64,000 nt of DNA from DASSUW01 sp963835525 (GTDB lineage: Bacteria; Actinomycetota; Thermoleophilia; Solirubrobacterales; Solirubrobacteraceae), in assembly GCA_963835525.1 (NCBI GenBank), contig CAWIFM010000004.1:682001-746000 (forward strand). The letters are read 5' to 3'. The position numbers and the translations under genes were made by a program. The notes under the pieces are model-generated. The model ran no database searches. It was not told the DNA's origin and saw only the letters and a program-made list of their open reading frames with translations. Positions 33,551 through 41,936 of this stretch are shown one piece after another (the first letter of the stretch is position 1; each line of letters begins with the position of its first letter).

Positions 33551-35125
33551 CTACCAGCGGTCCGGGCGCAGAGTGGGTCCCACGATGTGACTGCCGCCCG
33601 GGTGGTCGTGGTCGTCGTGGCCATCGTCGGGCTCGTGGCTGAAGTGCCCCGCGTACCAGACCACGACGTTGGTGCCGACGATCGACTCGCCGTTGACGAA
33701 GGCGTCGAGGTTGGCCCGCGTGGAGGTCGCCACCGCCCCGTCGTCGATCTGGCCGGACCGGTGGCGCAGCGCCCAGAAGTCGCCGACGCCGTAGTTGTCG
33801 GCCTCGCCGTCGTGGGCGCCGGGAACGATCACGTAGCCCTCGTTGCTGCCCTGCGTGCGCACCCGCCAGCGCCGCTTGCGGCCCGGGTTGCGCCGGCGCC
33901 GGACCTCGTGGCGCAGCGTGTGCCAGTTCGAGTCGTTGCCGGGGAGCGGCGGGTCGTTGTGCTCGAGCACGACGTCCTCGCCGGCGCCCGCGATGTCGAA
34001 GTCCAGCCGCCAGTACGCGTGGTGGTGGTGGACCTGGCAGACGCACGAGTTGTCGACCGCGCCGAACCCGAAGCGCGCGCGGATCGTGCCGTCGGCGTGC
34101 AGCCGCCAGCGGCTCACGTAGCGGTACCAGCCGGCCGCGAGCTCGCTGACCAGCACGACCTCCTCGTCGTCGACGTAGATCGCCACGCCGGCGAAGTTCC
34201 CCTGGTCGTCACCCGAGTCGAGCACGGTCTTGGCCGGCTCCGGGCAGAGCCGGAAGCCGGGCGCCACCGCCGCGCCCTGGGCCTTGAAGCGGCTCTCCTC
34301 GTTCTGCCAGTCGCGATACGGGCCGCAGGCGTTGTCGTCGTAGCGGACGTTGAGGATCGGCACGTGCGCGCGCCGCAGCACGCGCTTGCCGCGATAGGAG
34401 ACTCCGCGCAGCTCGACGGCGGAGCCGTTCTCGCCGGACGACGCCGCCGGGCGGACGACGATCAGCCGCCACAGCGTCTCGCCGTCCCGGGTCACCGTGA
34501 CCCGCGCCGCGCCCGCGCGGCCCATGGTCGTCGGCTGGCCGGCGTCGGGGATCCCGCAGCGGCGCGCCCCGGCCATCGCGGTCGAGGGCGCCTTGCCCTC
34601 GAAGCGCACCACCTCGCGCCTGCCGAGCCGCACGCCGACGATCTCGTGGTCCTCGGAGCGCTCGGCGGGGCGTAGACCGATGGTGAGGATGCGCTCCACG
34701 CGGCCGTCGGGCAGCTCCTCGCCGGCCAGCGGCGGCATCGAGCGGTACGGGACGAGCCGGCCCTCGCGCAGCGCGGGCCCGAGCTCGGGGTCCTCGCGCA
34801 GGACCTCGACGGCCGCCTCCAGCTCGTCGGCGCTCGGCAGCGGCTGGCGGGCGGTCGAGACCAACCGCGTCGCCCCGCCGTCGTCGAGCGGCACGTCGAC
34901 GAGGAGGGCGCGCTCCTCGGCGTAGTCGTAGAGCTTGGCGCGCACGCTGCGCGGCGGCACCGGCTCGTCGCCGGCGTCCACCGGCTGGAGGCCGACGAAC
35001 CTCGCCTCGGCGTCGCCGAGCTCGGCGCGCACCGCGGGCTGCCGGACCGCCGAGCGTGCCGCCTCCTCGATCCGATCGGGATCCGGGCCCCACGGCTCGA
35101 CCTTCACCTGCAGCTCTCCGGGCAT
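33551..35125 (-). CDS. Copper amine oxidase homologue with non-consensus cofactor motif
   Basis: A 524-residue protein from ATG 35125. The N-terminal part (1-150) resembles the N3-type domain; the rest follows the copper amine oxidase catalytic domain. Copper ligands are retained as VHHHHAYWRLDFD (366-369 region) and a late His in WYAGHFSHEPD (H494 or H497). The topaquinone motif, normally N-Y-(D/E)-Y, reads G-W-Y-R-Y, so Y334 is kept but flanking N and D/E are lost. No signal peptide. It may bind copper without forming topaquinone, or use an altered route. The third position, after YDDNACGPYRDW, lacks an obvious catalytic Asp block. Confidence 0.75.
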   Translation of the reverse strand: MPGELQVKVEPWGPDPDRIEEAARSAVRQPAVRAELGDAEARFVGLQPVDAGDEPVPPRSVRAKLYDYAEERALLVDVPLDDGGATRLVSTARQPLPSADELEAAVEVLREDPELGPALREGRLVPYRSMPPLAGEELPDGRVERILTIGLRPAERSEDHEIVGVRLGRREVVRFEGKAPSTAMAGARRCGIPDAGQPTTMGRAGAARVTVTRDGETLWRLIVVRPAASSGENGSAVELRGVSYRGKRVLRRAHVPILNVRYDDNACGPYRDWQNEESRFKAQGAAVAPGFRLCPEPAKTVLDSGDDQGNFAGVAIYVDDEEVVLVSELAAGWYRYVSRWRLHADGTIRARFGFGAVDNSCVCQVHHHHAYWRLDFDIAGAGEDVVLEHNDPPLPGNDSNWHTLRHEVRRRRNPGRKRRWRVRTQGSNEGYVIVPGAHDGEADNYGVGDFWALRHRSGQIDDGAVATSTRANLDAFVNGESIVGTNVVVWYAGHFSHEPDDGHDDHDHPGGSHIVGPTLRPDRW

Positions 35126-35169
35126 GCTCCGATCCTCTTCCAGCCCCCTCCCCGGGTCAACCCAAACCC

Positions 35170-35282
35170 CCAAGGGGGGTCAGACCCCCCTTGGTCCCGG
35201 TTCGGCCGTTTGGCGCTGCAGGCGGTCTCGGAAGGGCAGCCGGCCGGCCACGAGCCACCAAGGGGGGTCAGACCCCCCTTGG
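35170..35282. repeat. Two identical 25-bp palindromes (CCAAGGGGGGTC-A-GACCCCCCTTGG)
   Basis: The palindrome with 12-bp arms around a central A occurs at 35170-35194 and, identically, at 35258-35282. The 63 bases between are ordinary high-GC sequence. The site is the intergenic region between the amine-oxidase-like gene and the small secreted protein gene. The core GGGGTCAGACCCC is the same as at 11588-11600. Confidence 0.85.
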
Positions 35283-35320
35283 TTGGGGAATGCGGGGCCG
35301 GGTGGCGGCGTCCCTGGGGC

Positions 35321-35773
35321 ATGGGGACCAAGTTGATACTCGCGGTGTTGATCGCCGCTCTCGCGCTGGCCGGCACGGCCACCGCCAAGCCGTCTCGCAC
35401 CGTCGCCGTCGGCAAGGTGCAGGGAACCGAGGCCTATCTGGCCGTGACCTACGACGGCCATCGCCTGCGCGCCTACGCGTGCAACGGCTCCGCCCGCCGG
35501 CTGCCGACCATCTCGGCCTGGTTCGAGGCGCCGTGGGACGGGCGCAGTCCGATCACCGTGAAGAGCGGCGGCCACACGCTGGACCTCGAAGGGCCTGCGA
35601 GCGGGCGGCTCGACGGTCGCCACCGGTTCGTGCTGGATCCGGCCACCGGGCCCGGCGGGCTCTACGAGCAGACGAGCGGCACGACGACCGAGGTGTCCGT
35701 GGTGCTCAACAACGGAGAGATCCGCGGGACCTTCATCCCGACGCGGCCTCGACCGCGGCCGATCGCGGGCTGA
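35321..35773 (+). CDS. Small secreted protein of unknown function
   Basis: A 150-residue protein with a clean Sec signal peptide (MGTKLILAVLIAALALAGTA, then TAKP). The mature part has alternating beta-type strands (SRTVAVGKVQGTEAYLAVTY, TTTEVSVVLNNGEIRGTFIP) and one Cys. It ends in a Pro/Arg tail. I do not recognise a family. It is flanked by palindromic repeats upstream and a convergent small gene downstream. Confidence 0.75.
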   Translation: MGTKLILAVLIAALALAGTATAKPSRTVAVGKVQGTEAYLAVTYDGHRLRAYACNGSARRLPTISAWFEAPWDGRSPITVKSGGHTLDLEGPASGRLDGRHRFVLDPATGPGGLYEQTSGTTTEVSVVLNNGEIRGTFIPTRPRPRPIAG

Positions 35774-35774
35774 G

Positions 35775-35981
35775 TCAGCCGACCTGGGGGCTGCCCAGCT
35801 GGGCGCGCAGGGTGGCGATCTCGGTGACGGCGAGGCCGACGTAGATGGCGCGGGAGGCCTCGATGTCGTTGTCGAGGTCCGTCATGTAGAGGGCGTTCTC
35901 CCCGAGGCCGGCCTCGACGGCGTCGAGGCGCTCGGCCTCGAGGCGCCGGAGCGTGGTGCGGGCGTCGAGGGCGTTGTTCAT
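35775..35981 (-). CDS. Small helical protein of unknown function
   Basis: A 68-residue protein from ATG 35981, highly helical and charged (TTLRRLEAERLDAVEAGLGE, then DLDNDIEASRAIYVGLAVTE). An upstream extension to 36056 is possible but reads like non-coding sequence. No known domain. It is divergent from the patatin gene and convergent with the secreted protein gene, whose stop it almost touches. Confidence 0.6.
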   Translation of the reverse strand: MNNALDARTTLRRLEAERLDAVEAGLGENALYMTDLDNDIEASRAIYVGLAVTEIATLRAQLGSPQVG

Positions 35982-36080
35982 GGTGCACAGACTCACATCA
36001 GGGGGGCGGTGCTCCAATGCGGGCAGGCCCGTCTCTTGCGGGCGGCGATCCAGCATGCGGGGGTACGGTCAGCGCTACCG

Positions 36081-36104
36081 GACCCCCGGGGTTGACCCCC
36101 GGGG
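36081..36104. repeat. Tandem 11-bp repeat GACCCCCGGGG upstream of the patatin gene
   Basis: GACCCCCGGGG at 36081-36091 and 36094-36104, separated by TT, 24 bases before the patatin ATG. Each copy contains the palindrome CCCCGGGG. It could be a regulatory site; no other evidence. Confidence 0.4.
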
Positions 36105-36127
36105 CGGACCGCTGACACAGTCCACCG

Positions 36128-37168
36128 ATGCCAGAGATCGCGGGGCCGACCGAGACAGACGCCGCCGACGGAGTGTTCGAGGGCGGCGGAGTGAAGGGGA
36201 TCGCGTTCGTGGGCGCGCTGGAGGCCGCGCGCGAGCGCGGGATCGAGCGCTGGGTGAACGTCTCCGGCACCTCGGCCGGCGCCATCATCGCCTCGCTGCT
36301 GGCCGTCGGCTACGAGCCGACCCGCCTGCGCGCGATCCTCGAGCAGACCGACTACGCGATGTTCGCCGACTACGGGTGGGGCGGCAAGATCGTCGGCGGC
36401 GCCCGCAACATGATCAGCGGGCGCGGCCTCTGCCCCGGCAAGGCCTTCACCGACTGGCTCGCCGAGCGCTTCAAGGAGTCGCCGCTCGGCAAAGCCGATC
36501 CCACCTTCGCCGACGTCGAGCGCACGCTGCCGCCCGAGCTGGAGGGCGACGAGCGCGAGAAGGCCCGCTGGCGGCTGCGCGTGATCGCCTCCGACATCAC
36601 CGAGGGCCGCATGCTCGTCCTGCCGGACGACATCACCGACTACACCGACAAGAACGGCCGTCCGTACACCAAGGAGGACCTGCCGATCGCCCGCGCGGTG
36701 CGGATGAGCATGAGCTTCCCGTTCTTCTTCGAGCCCGTGCAGCTCTACCGCAACGGGCGCGTGCACTACATCGTGGACGGCGGGCTGCTGTCGAACTTCC
36801 CGGTGTTCCTGTTCGACGGCGACAAGCCGCCGCTCAGGCGCTGGACGTTCGGCTTCCGGCTCTTCGGCGGGCAGCCGCCGGAGACGCCGAGCTACCGCCA
36901 CATCCCGCGCCCGCTCTGGCAGATCCCGCTCGGCAAGGCGATGTTCTACTCGGCGACCGAGGCGTGGGACCGCAAGTCGTCCAAGGCCAGCGCGGTGCGG
37001 ACGATCAGCATCCCCACGGGAGCGGTGCCGACGCTGAAGTTCACGCTCACCGACGCCGAGCGCGACGAGCTCCGGATGGGCGGCTTCAACGCGGCACACC
37101 AGTTCTTCACGACGCAGAAGACGTACCTCAACCACGCCGGCGTGCAGGCGGCCGGGCCGGGCGCCTAG
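36128..37168 (+). CDS. Patatin-like phospholipase
   Basis: A 346-residue protein from ATG 36128 with the patatin motifs: anion hole FEGGGVKGIAFVG, nucleophile elbow GTSAGAI with the catalytic Ser, and the catalytic Asp in VDGGLLSNFPVF. There is no signal peptide, so it is probably cytosolic or membrane-associated and hydrolyses acyl lipids. The C-terminal tail is unassigned. It overlaps the end of the convergent 37165 gene. Some patatins act in defence (CBASS), but no nucleotidyltransferase partner is nearby. Confidence 0.9.
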   Translation: MPEIAGPTETDAADGVFEGGGVKGIAFVGALEAARERGIERWVNVSGTSAGAIIASLLAVGYEPTRLRAILEQTDYAMFADYGWGGKIVGGARNMISGRGLCPGKAFTDWLAERFKESPLGKADPTFADVERTLPPELEGDEREKARWRLRVIASDITEGRMLVLPDDITDYTDKNGRPYTKEDLPIARAVRMSMSFPFFFEPVQLYRNGRVHYIVDGGLLSNFPVFLFDGDKPPLRRWTFGFRLFGGQPPETPSYRHIPRPLWQIPLGKAMFYSATEAWDRKSSKASAVRTISIPTGAVPTLKFTLTDAERDELRMGGFNAAHQFFTTQKTYLNHAGVQAAGPGA

Positions 37169-37473
37169 GACCAGCGCAGCTTCAGGCGATCAGGCTCGAG
37201 ATCGACGATCTCGACCTCCTGCGGCTCGCCGGCCAGCGAGACGCGAGCCCGCCGCTCGCCGGCGGGCTCCCAGCGGCCGGCGGTGGCCTGCGGCTTGTCG
37301 GCCGGCCCCGGCCCGATCGCGAGCAGCTCGCCGTCCGGGCGGAACTCGAGCCCGCGCCGCCCGCGGGCCGGCGGCAGGTCGTAGCCGGCGGGGCGATAGA
37401 CGCGCACGTCGCCCTCGTCCTCCTCGCGCGAGTGCAGCCAGCGCCGGAACAGCTCATGAGGCAGCTCGCCCAT
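37165..37473 (-). CDS. Conserved small protein of unknown function
   Basis: A 102-residue protein from ATG 37473 (MGELPHELFRRWLHSREEDE). The remainder is strand-rich with Trp and Arg (GRWEPAGERRARVSLA, then VEIVDLEPDRLKLRWS), which looks like a small beta-barrel resembling lipocalin-like domains of actinobacteria. Function not known. It is divergent from the M43 protease gene. Confidence 0.7.
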   Translation of the reverse strand: MGELPHELFRRWLHSREEDEGDVRVYRPAGYDLPPARGRRGLEFRPDGELLAIGPGPADKPQATAGRWEPAGERRARVSLAGEPQEVEIVDLEPDRLKLRWS

Positions 37474-37531
37474 CCGGGCCAACCCTACCCGGCCTTGCGC
37501 CCGGCGCCGGGCCGCGAATAGGGTCGCCCGG

Positions 37532-38686
37532 ATGACCGACGAAGACGACGTCCCCACCAGGCGCCACTGCGCCACCAGCGAGGTCCACCGCCAGCTGCTG
37601 TCCGTCGACCCCGACTACCGGCAGGCGCGCTCCGACATCGAGAACCTCACGGACGCCGTGCAGGCGCGCGGCTTCGCGGCCGCCGCGCCGAGGACGCGGA
37701 CGATCCCTGTGGTCGTGCACGTCGTCCACCGCAACGACCGCCAGAACATCTCGAACGCGCAGATCCAGAGCCAGATCCGGATCCTCAACCAGGACTTCCG
37801 GATGAAGAACCGTGACCGCACGAGGTTGCCGGACGTCTTCAAGCCGCTGCACTCCGACACGCGCGTCCAGTTCAAGCTGGCGACCAAGGACGTCTTCGGC
37901 AACGCGACGAGCGGGATCACGCGCACGCGCACGAGCGTGCCGAGCTTCAGCTTCGACGAGGGCGTCAAGTCCAGCCGCACGGGCGGCGCCGACCCGTGGC
38001 CGGCGCGGCGCTATCTGAACATCTGGGTCTGCAACCTCGGCGACGGGCTGCTCGGCTACGCGCAGTTCCCGGGCGGCCCCCGCAACACCGACGGCGTCGT
38101 GATCCTCTACACGGCGTTCGGCAACACCGGGACGGCGCGCACGCCGTTCGACCGCGGCCGCACCACCACGCACGAGGTCGGCCACTGGCTCAACCTCTTC
38201 CACATCTGGGGCGACGACGGCACCGGCTGCCGCGGCTCGGACAACTGCCCGGACACACCCAACCAGGCGAGCGAGAACTACGGCGAGCCCACCTTCCCGC
38301 ACGTCTCCTGCAGCAACGGGCCGAACGGCGACCTGTTCATGAACTACATGGACTACGTCGACGACAAGGCGATGTTCATGTTCACGGCCGGGCAGGCCAC
38401 GCGCATGAACGCCACCCTCAACGGCCCGCGCCGCGAGCTGTTCGAGGCGCTGCCGCGCTACCCCGGCGTGCTCGGCACGAGCCCGCGGAGCAAGCCGGCG
38501 GTCAAGAAGGTCCAGGAGGTCCTGCGCGACCGCTTCGACCACCCGGACCTGGTCGCAGACGGGGTCTACGCCGCGAAGACCGAGCGGATCGTCAAGACCT
38601 TCCAGCGCCGCCGCCACGGCCCGCCGTGGGCCCTGCCCGTCGACGGCAAGGTCGGCAAGCGCACCTGGGCCGCGCTGTTCGCGTGA
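37532..38686 (+). CDS. M43-family zinc metalloprotease with peptidoglycan-binding domain
   Basis: A 384-residue protein. Residues about 1-60 are a propeptide-like region without a classical signal. The protease has the extended zinc motif THEVGHWLNLFHIWGD and a later Met-turn (MNYMDYVDDKAMFMFT), typical of pappalysin-type M43B proteases. The C-terminal 65 residues form a PG_binding_1 domain (VKKVQEVLRDRF, VADGVYAAKTERIVKTFQRR, VDGKVGKRTWAALFA). It is likely to act at or near the cell wall, although the export route is unclear. Confidence 0.87.
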   Translation: MTDEDDVPTRRHCATSEVHRQLLSVDPDYRQARSDIENLTDAVQARGFAAAAPRTRTIPVVVHVVHRNDRQNISNAQIQSQIRILNQDFRMKNRDRTRLPDVFKPLHSDTRVQFKLATKDVFGNATSGITRTRTSVPSFSFDEGVKSSRTGGADPWPARRYLNIWVCNLGDGLLGYAQFPGGPRNTDGVVILYTAFGNTGTARTPFDRGRTTTHEVGHWLNLFHIWGDDGTGCRGSDNCPDTPNQASENYGEPTFPHVSCSNGPNGDLFMNYMDYVDDKAMFMFTAGQATRMNATLNGPRRELFEALPRYPGVLGTSPRSKPAVKKVQEVLRDRFDHPDLVADGVYAAKTERIVKTFQRRRHGPPWALPVDGKVGKRTWAALFA

Positions 38687-38687
38687 G

Positions 38688-41600
38688 CTAGAGCGCGATG
38701 CGCACCGTGCGGCGGGCGGTCGTCGACCGCCCGTCGCCGTAACGCGCGCTGACCGTGAGGCGCGTGCGGACGCTGCGGCGGTCGCGCCGCACCTTGCGCG
38801 GCAGCGCCAGCGCGATCCGCCGCTCGGCGGTGGTGGTCAGCGTGCGCCGCACCGTGCGCACGGTACGGCCCCCGACGCGGATGCGCGCGGTCACGGTGCA
38901 GCGCTCGGCGCACTTCACGCGCGCGGTCGCCTTCCCGCGGCGCCCGCGCCGCGGCAGCTTCACGACCGGCTTGCGCGTCGCCGTGACCGTGATCGGGCGG
39001 GTTGCCGTGCCGGCCCCGCCGCGGTAGTCGCGGACCGCGACCGCCGGCGCAAAGGCGCCGGCCCGCGTGTACGTGAACGAGGTCGTGGCCTCGCCGGTCG
39101 AGCGATCGACGGACCCGTCGCCGTCGAAGTCCCAGTCGTAGCCCACGATGCGCGAGTCCGGGTCGGTGAAGGAGGCGGCGAAGTCGACCGTGCCGCCCGT
39201 GGGCAGGACCACGCGGCTGGCCGCCAGCGAGCCGGAGGGCAGCGTGTTCGGCGGAGCGCCGTAGACCGTCAGCTCGGAGGCGTCGACGAAGAGGCTGCCC
39301 GCATCGAGCGCCGAGAGCAGCGTGAGGCGGACGTACCTGACGTTGCGCCTGTCGGTGGGCAGGTGGTGGAGGCTGCCGCGGTGCGCGGGGGAGAACGAGC
39401 CCGCGACCGCGGTGGTGAACGAGTTGCCGTCGGACGACGTCTCGATCTTGAAGTCGCGCGTCGAGGCGCCCTCGTCGTCGCCGCACGTGTTCGTCGGGTC
39501 GAGCCCGAAGCCCGTGACGTCGATCGCGACCGGCAGCCGCACCAGCGCCTCCGGGTCGCCGCTGTTGACGGCCGACCAGCCGCTGGTGGTGCGCTGGTCG
39601 ATCAGCTTCGTCAGCCCGCAGCCGAACAGCGCGCCGCTGTCGTCATACCGCGGGTCGTTGCGGAACACGAAGCCGCCGCCGGCGCTCGCGGCCCAGTCGC
39701 GGCGCAGGGCGACGTCCCGCACGCCCGGCACGGCGAAGCCGGGCACCGAGACGGTGTCGTATCCCGGGCGCTCGACGGTCAGCGCCCCGTAGGTGCCCGC
39801 GGGCGCGCCGAGTGCGTAGGAGCCGTTGGCCGCCGTCACGGTCTCGAGCCGGTCCGGGAACGCCGTCTCGCCCGTGAGGCTCGCCAGGCCGACCGACGCG
39901 TTGCCGAGCGACAGGCCGCTCTCTGCCGAGGTCACGGTTCCGGTGGCGACGCCGTGGGCGCCGCCCGGCGGCAGGGTGAAGTCCGGGTCCGGCGCGACGT
40001 CGTCCGCGCCGTCGCTGTACGCCCGGTAGCCCATCCCGCGCTCGGCGAACACCGAGCCAGATCGCGTTGCGGCTCACGCCGCCGAGACCGGCGTCGGCCG
40101 CGAGGATCGCGTTGCGCATGTCGAGGAACGACGGCTCGGGCGGCGCCATCCGCATGCCCTCGGTGATCAGCGACTGCGCAACGTCGCGGCCGACCGCCTT
40201 GCGCAGGTCCCACAGCGTCTGGGCCCAGATCTCGCCGTCGGCGTGCACCTCGGCGCTGCCGAAAATGTGGGCGAAGTCGCCGTAGGTGTAGCCGCCCGCC
40301 GGGCAGCGCGGATCCACGACGCCGACCGGACAGTCGATGCCCTGTCTGCGCACCTGATGCGAGTCGAGGTCCACGTAGTGCCCGACGTCGACGTCGCCCG
40401 CCGCCGACGTGTCGTCCATCAGCCCGTCCCCGACGAGCTTGTCGAGCGCGAACCAGTCGCTCCATCCCTCCCCCATCGCCCCCGCCTGCGGGCTGGACAG
40501 CGCGCCCGAGCCGTCGTCATGCACGACCAGCCGGTTGGACAGCCCGTGCGTGTACTCGTGCCAGACGATGGCGGCGGAGTCACCGCCGTTGACGGTGCGG
40601 AAGCCGCTGCCGACGAACAGGAAGAGCTCCATCCGCGGGGAGATCCCCTCGGGCAGCGTCGTCATGCTCGCGTTGTTGATGTGTTGGCCGTTCGGGCCGG
40701 CGCCGCCCGTCGAGGCGCCGTCGTCGGTCTCGACGAGCACGGCGTCGGCGTCCCGGAATCCGTCGAAGGCGATGTTCGGGTCGTTCGCCAGGTGGTCGCG
40801 GAAGCGGTTGACCAGGTAGAACGCCTGAACGCCATTCTGCTTGCGGTTGTCCTCCCACGAGTCGGGGATGGTCGGATCCCACGAGCACAGGGCGGTCGGG
40901 GGGCACCCGAGGCCGCCGAACGCCTGGAACGGGAACACGAAGCCGCCGCCGGTCTTCTGGATCTCCTGGCCGGCCGTGAGCGGGTTGTCGTCGGGGTCGG
41001 AGTAGACGTGCGCGTACGGCCCCTCGAGCACGGTGGCGCCGGGGTCGAGCCAGTTCGTGAGGTCGACCGCGATCGAGGCGCTCTGGGCGGGGTGACTGGG
41101 GAAGACCTCGGCGGGCACCGCGTCCTTGACGAGGTTCTGGCGGAAGAGAACGGCGCCGCTGGTCGCGTCGACGACGGCGTCGTAGTGGGCGACGTCGCTC
41201 GCGCGGTAGGTCAGGTGCCACGCCAGCCGCGTGCCACGCCCGCTGCCGAACAGCACCAGGCGTGCGAAGTCGCCGCCCTCGAAGTGCGTCGTTCGGCGCG
41301 CGCCCGCCGGCCCCGAGACCACGCCGACCCGCCGCTCGACCCCCACGTCGCGCTGGAGCGCGCGCAGCGCGTCGGCGGCGTCGAGGCGCGGCGCCGCCGA
41401 GCCGACCTGCGGCGCCGGCGAGGCGATGGCGCTGAGGACGCGCCCGCCGCGGTCGAGGCTGACGCGGAGCCCGCCGTCGAAGGCCGGGATCCCGCGGTCC
41501 GACAGCCGGTAGCGCAGGTGCGTGAAGCCGGTGCGGCGCGAGATCGCGCGCGCGGTCAGCTCGAGATCGTCGACCTCGGCCGCGGTGAGCCCGAGCGCGC

Positions 41601-41859
41601 CACGGTTCGCGCGCGCCCAGTCGAGCGCAACGGCCGCGCGGTCGCCGGCGGCCGGCGGGCTGAGCGCCCCGTCCACCGCCTGGACGCTCCGCACGGCGTC
41701 CTGTGCCGGCGCGGCGGCGGGCAGCGCGAGGCACGAGCCGACGAGGAGCGCAGCGAAGCCTCCTGCCGATCGACCCGAGGAACGTCGCTCGTGTTCCTCT
41801 ACCGCCTGAGGGATAGGCAAGGCTATCCCGGCCCGCCGGCAAAGTGAAGCGGCGTTCAC
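38688..41859 (-). CDS. Secreted M36 (fungalysin-like) metalloprotease, frameshifted at about 40052
   Basis: Reading from GTG 41859: a signal region (FAALLVGSCLALPAAAPAQ), an FTP propeptide, and the M36 domain with HEYTHGLSNR and EGWSDWF. At 40052-40053 an extra G (minus strand) shifts the frame. The rest continues as a carboxypeptidase-regulatory-like repeat (VATGTVTSAESGLSLGNASV), a discoidin-like domain, a PKD domain (RIVGYDWDFDGDGS) and a basic C-terminal beta domain. Repaired length is 1056 residues. It is probably an exported protease that degrades proteins outside the cell. The exact start is uncertain. Confidence 0.82.
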
Positions 41860-41936
41860 CGGCGTTTGCCTTCGGTCCGAAGCCTCGGTTAACCTCGCTT
41901 TCCACCGGAAGGAGGCGGGATCTGCCCAGCCCGCAA

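Noticed and set aside
36128..37168. Patatin as part of a CBASS defence system
   Set aside because: No cyclic nucleotidyltransferase, ubiquitin-like or HORMA/TRIP13 gene in the neighbourhood.
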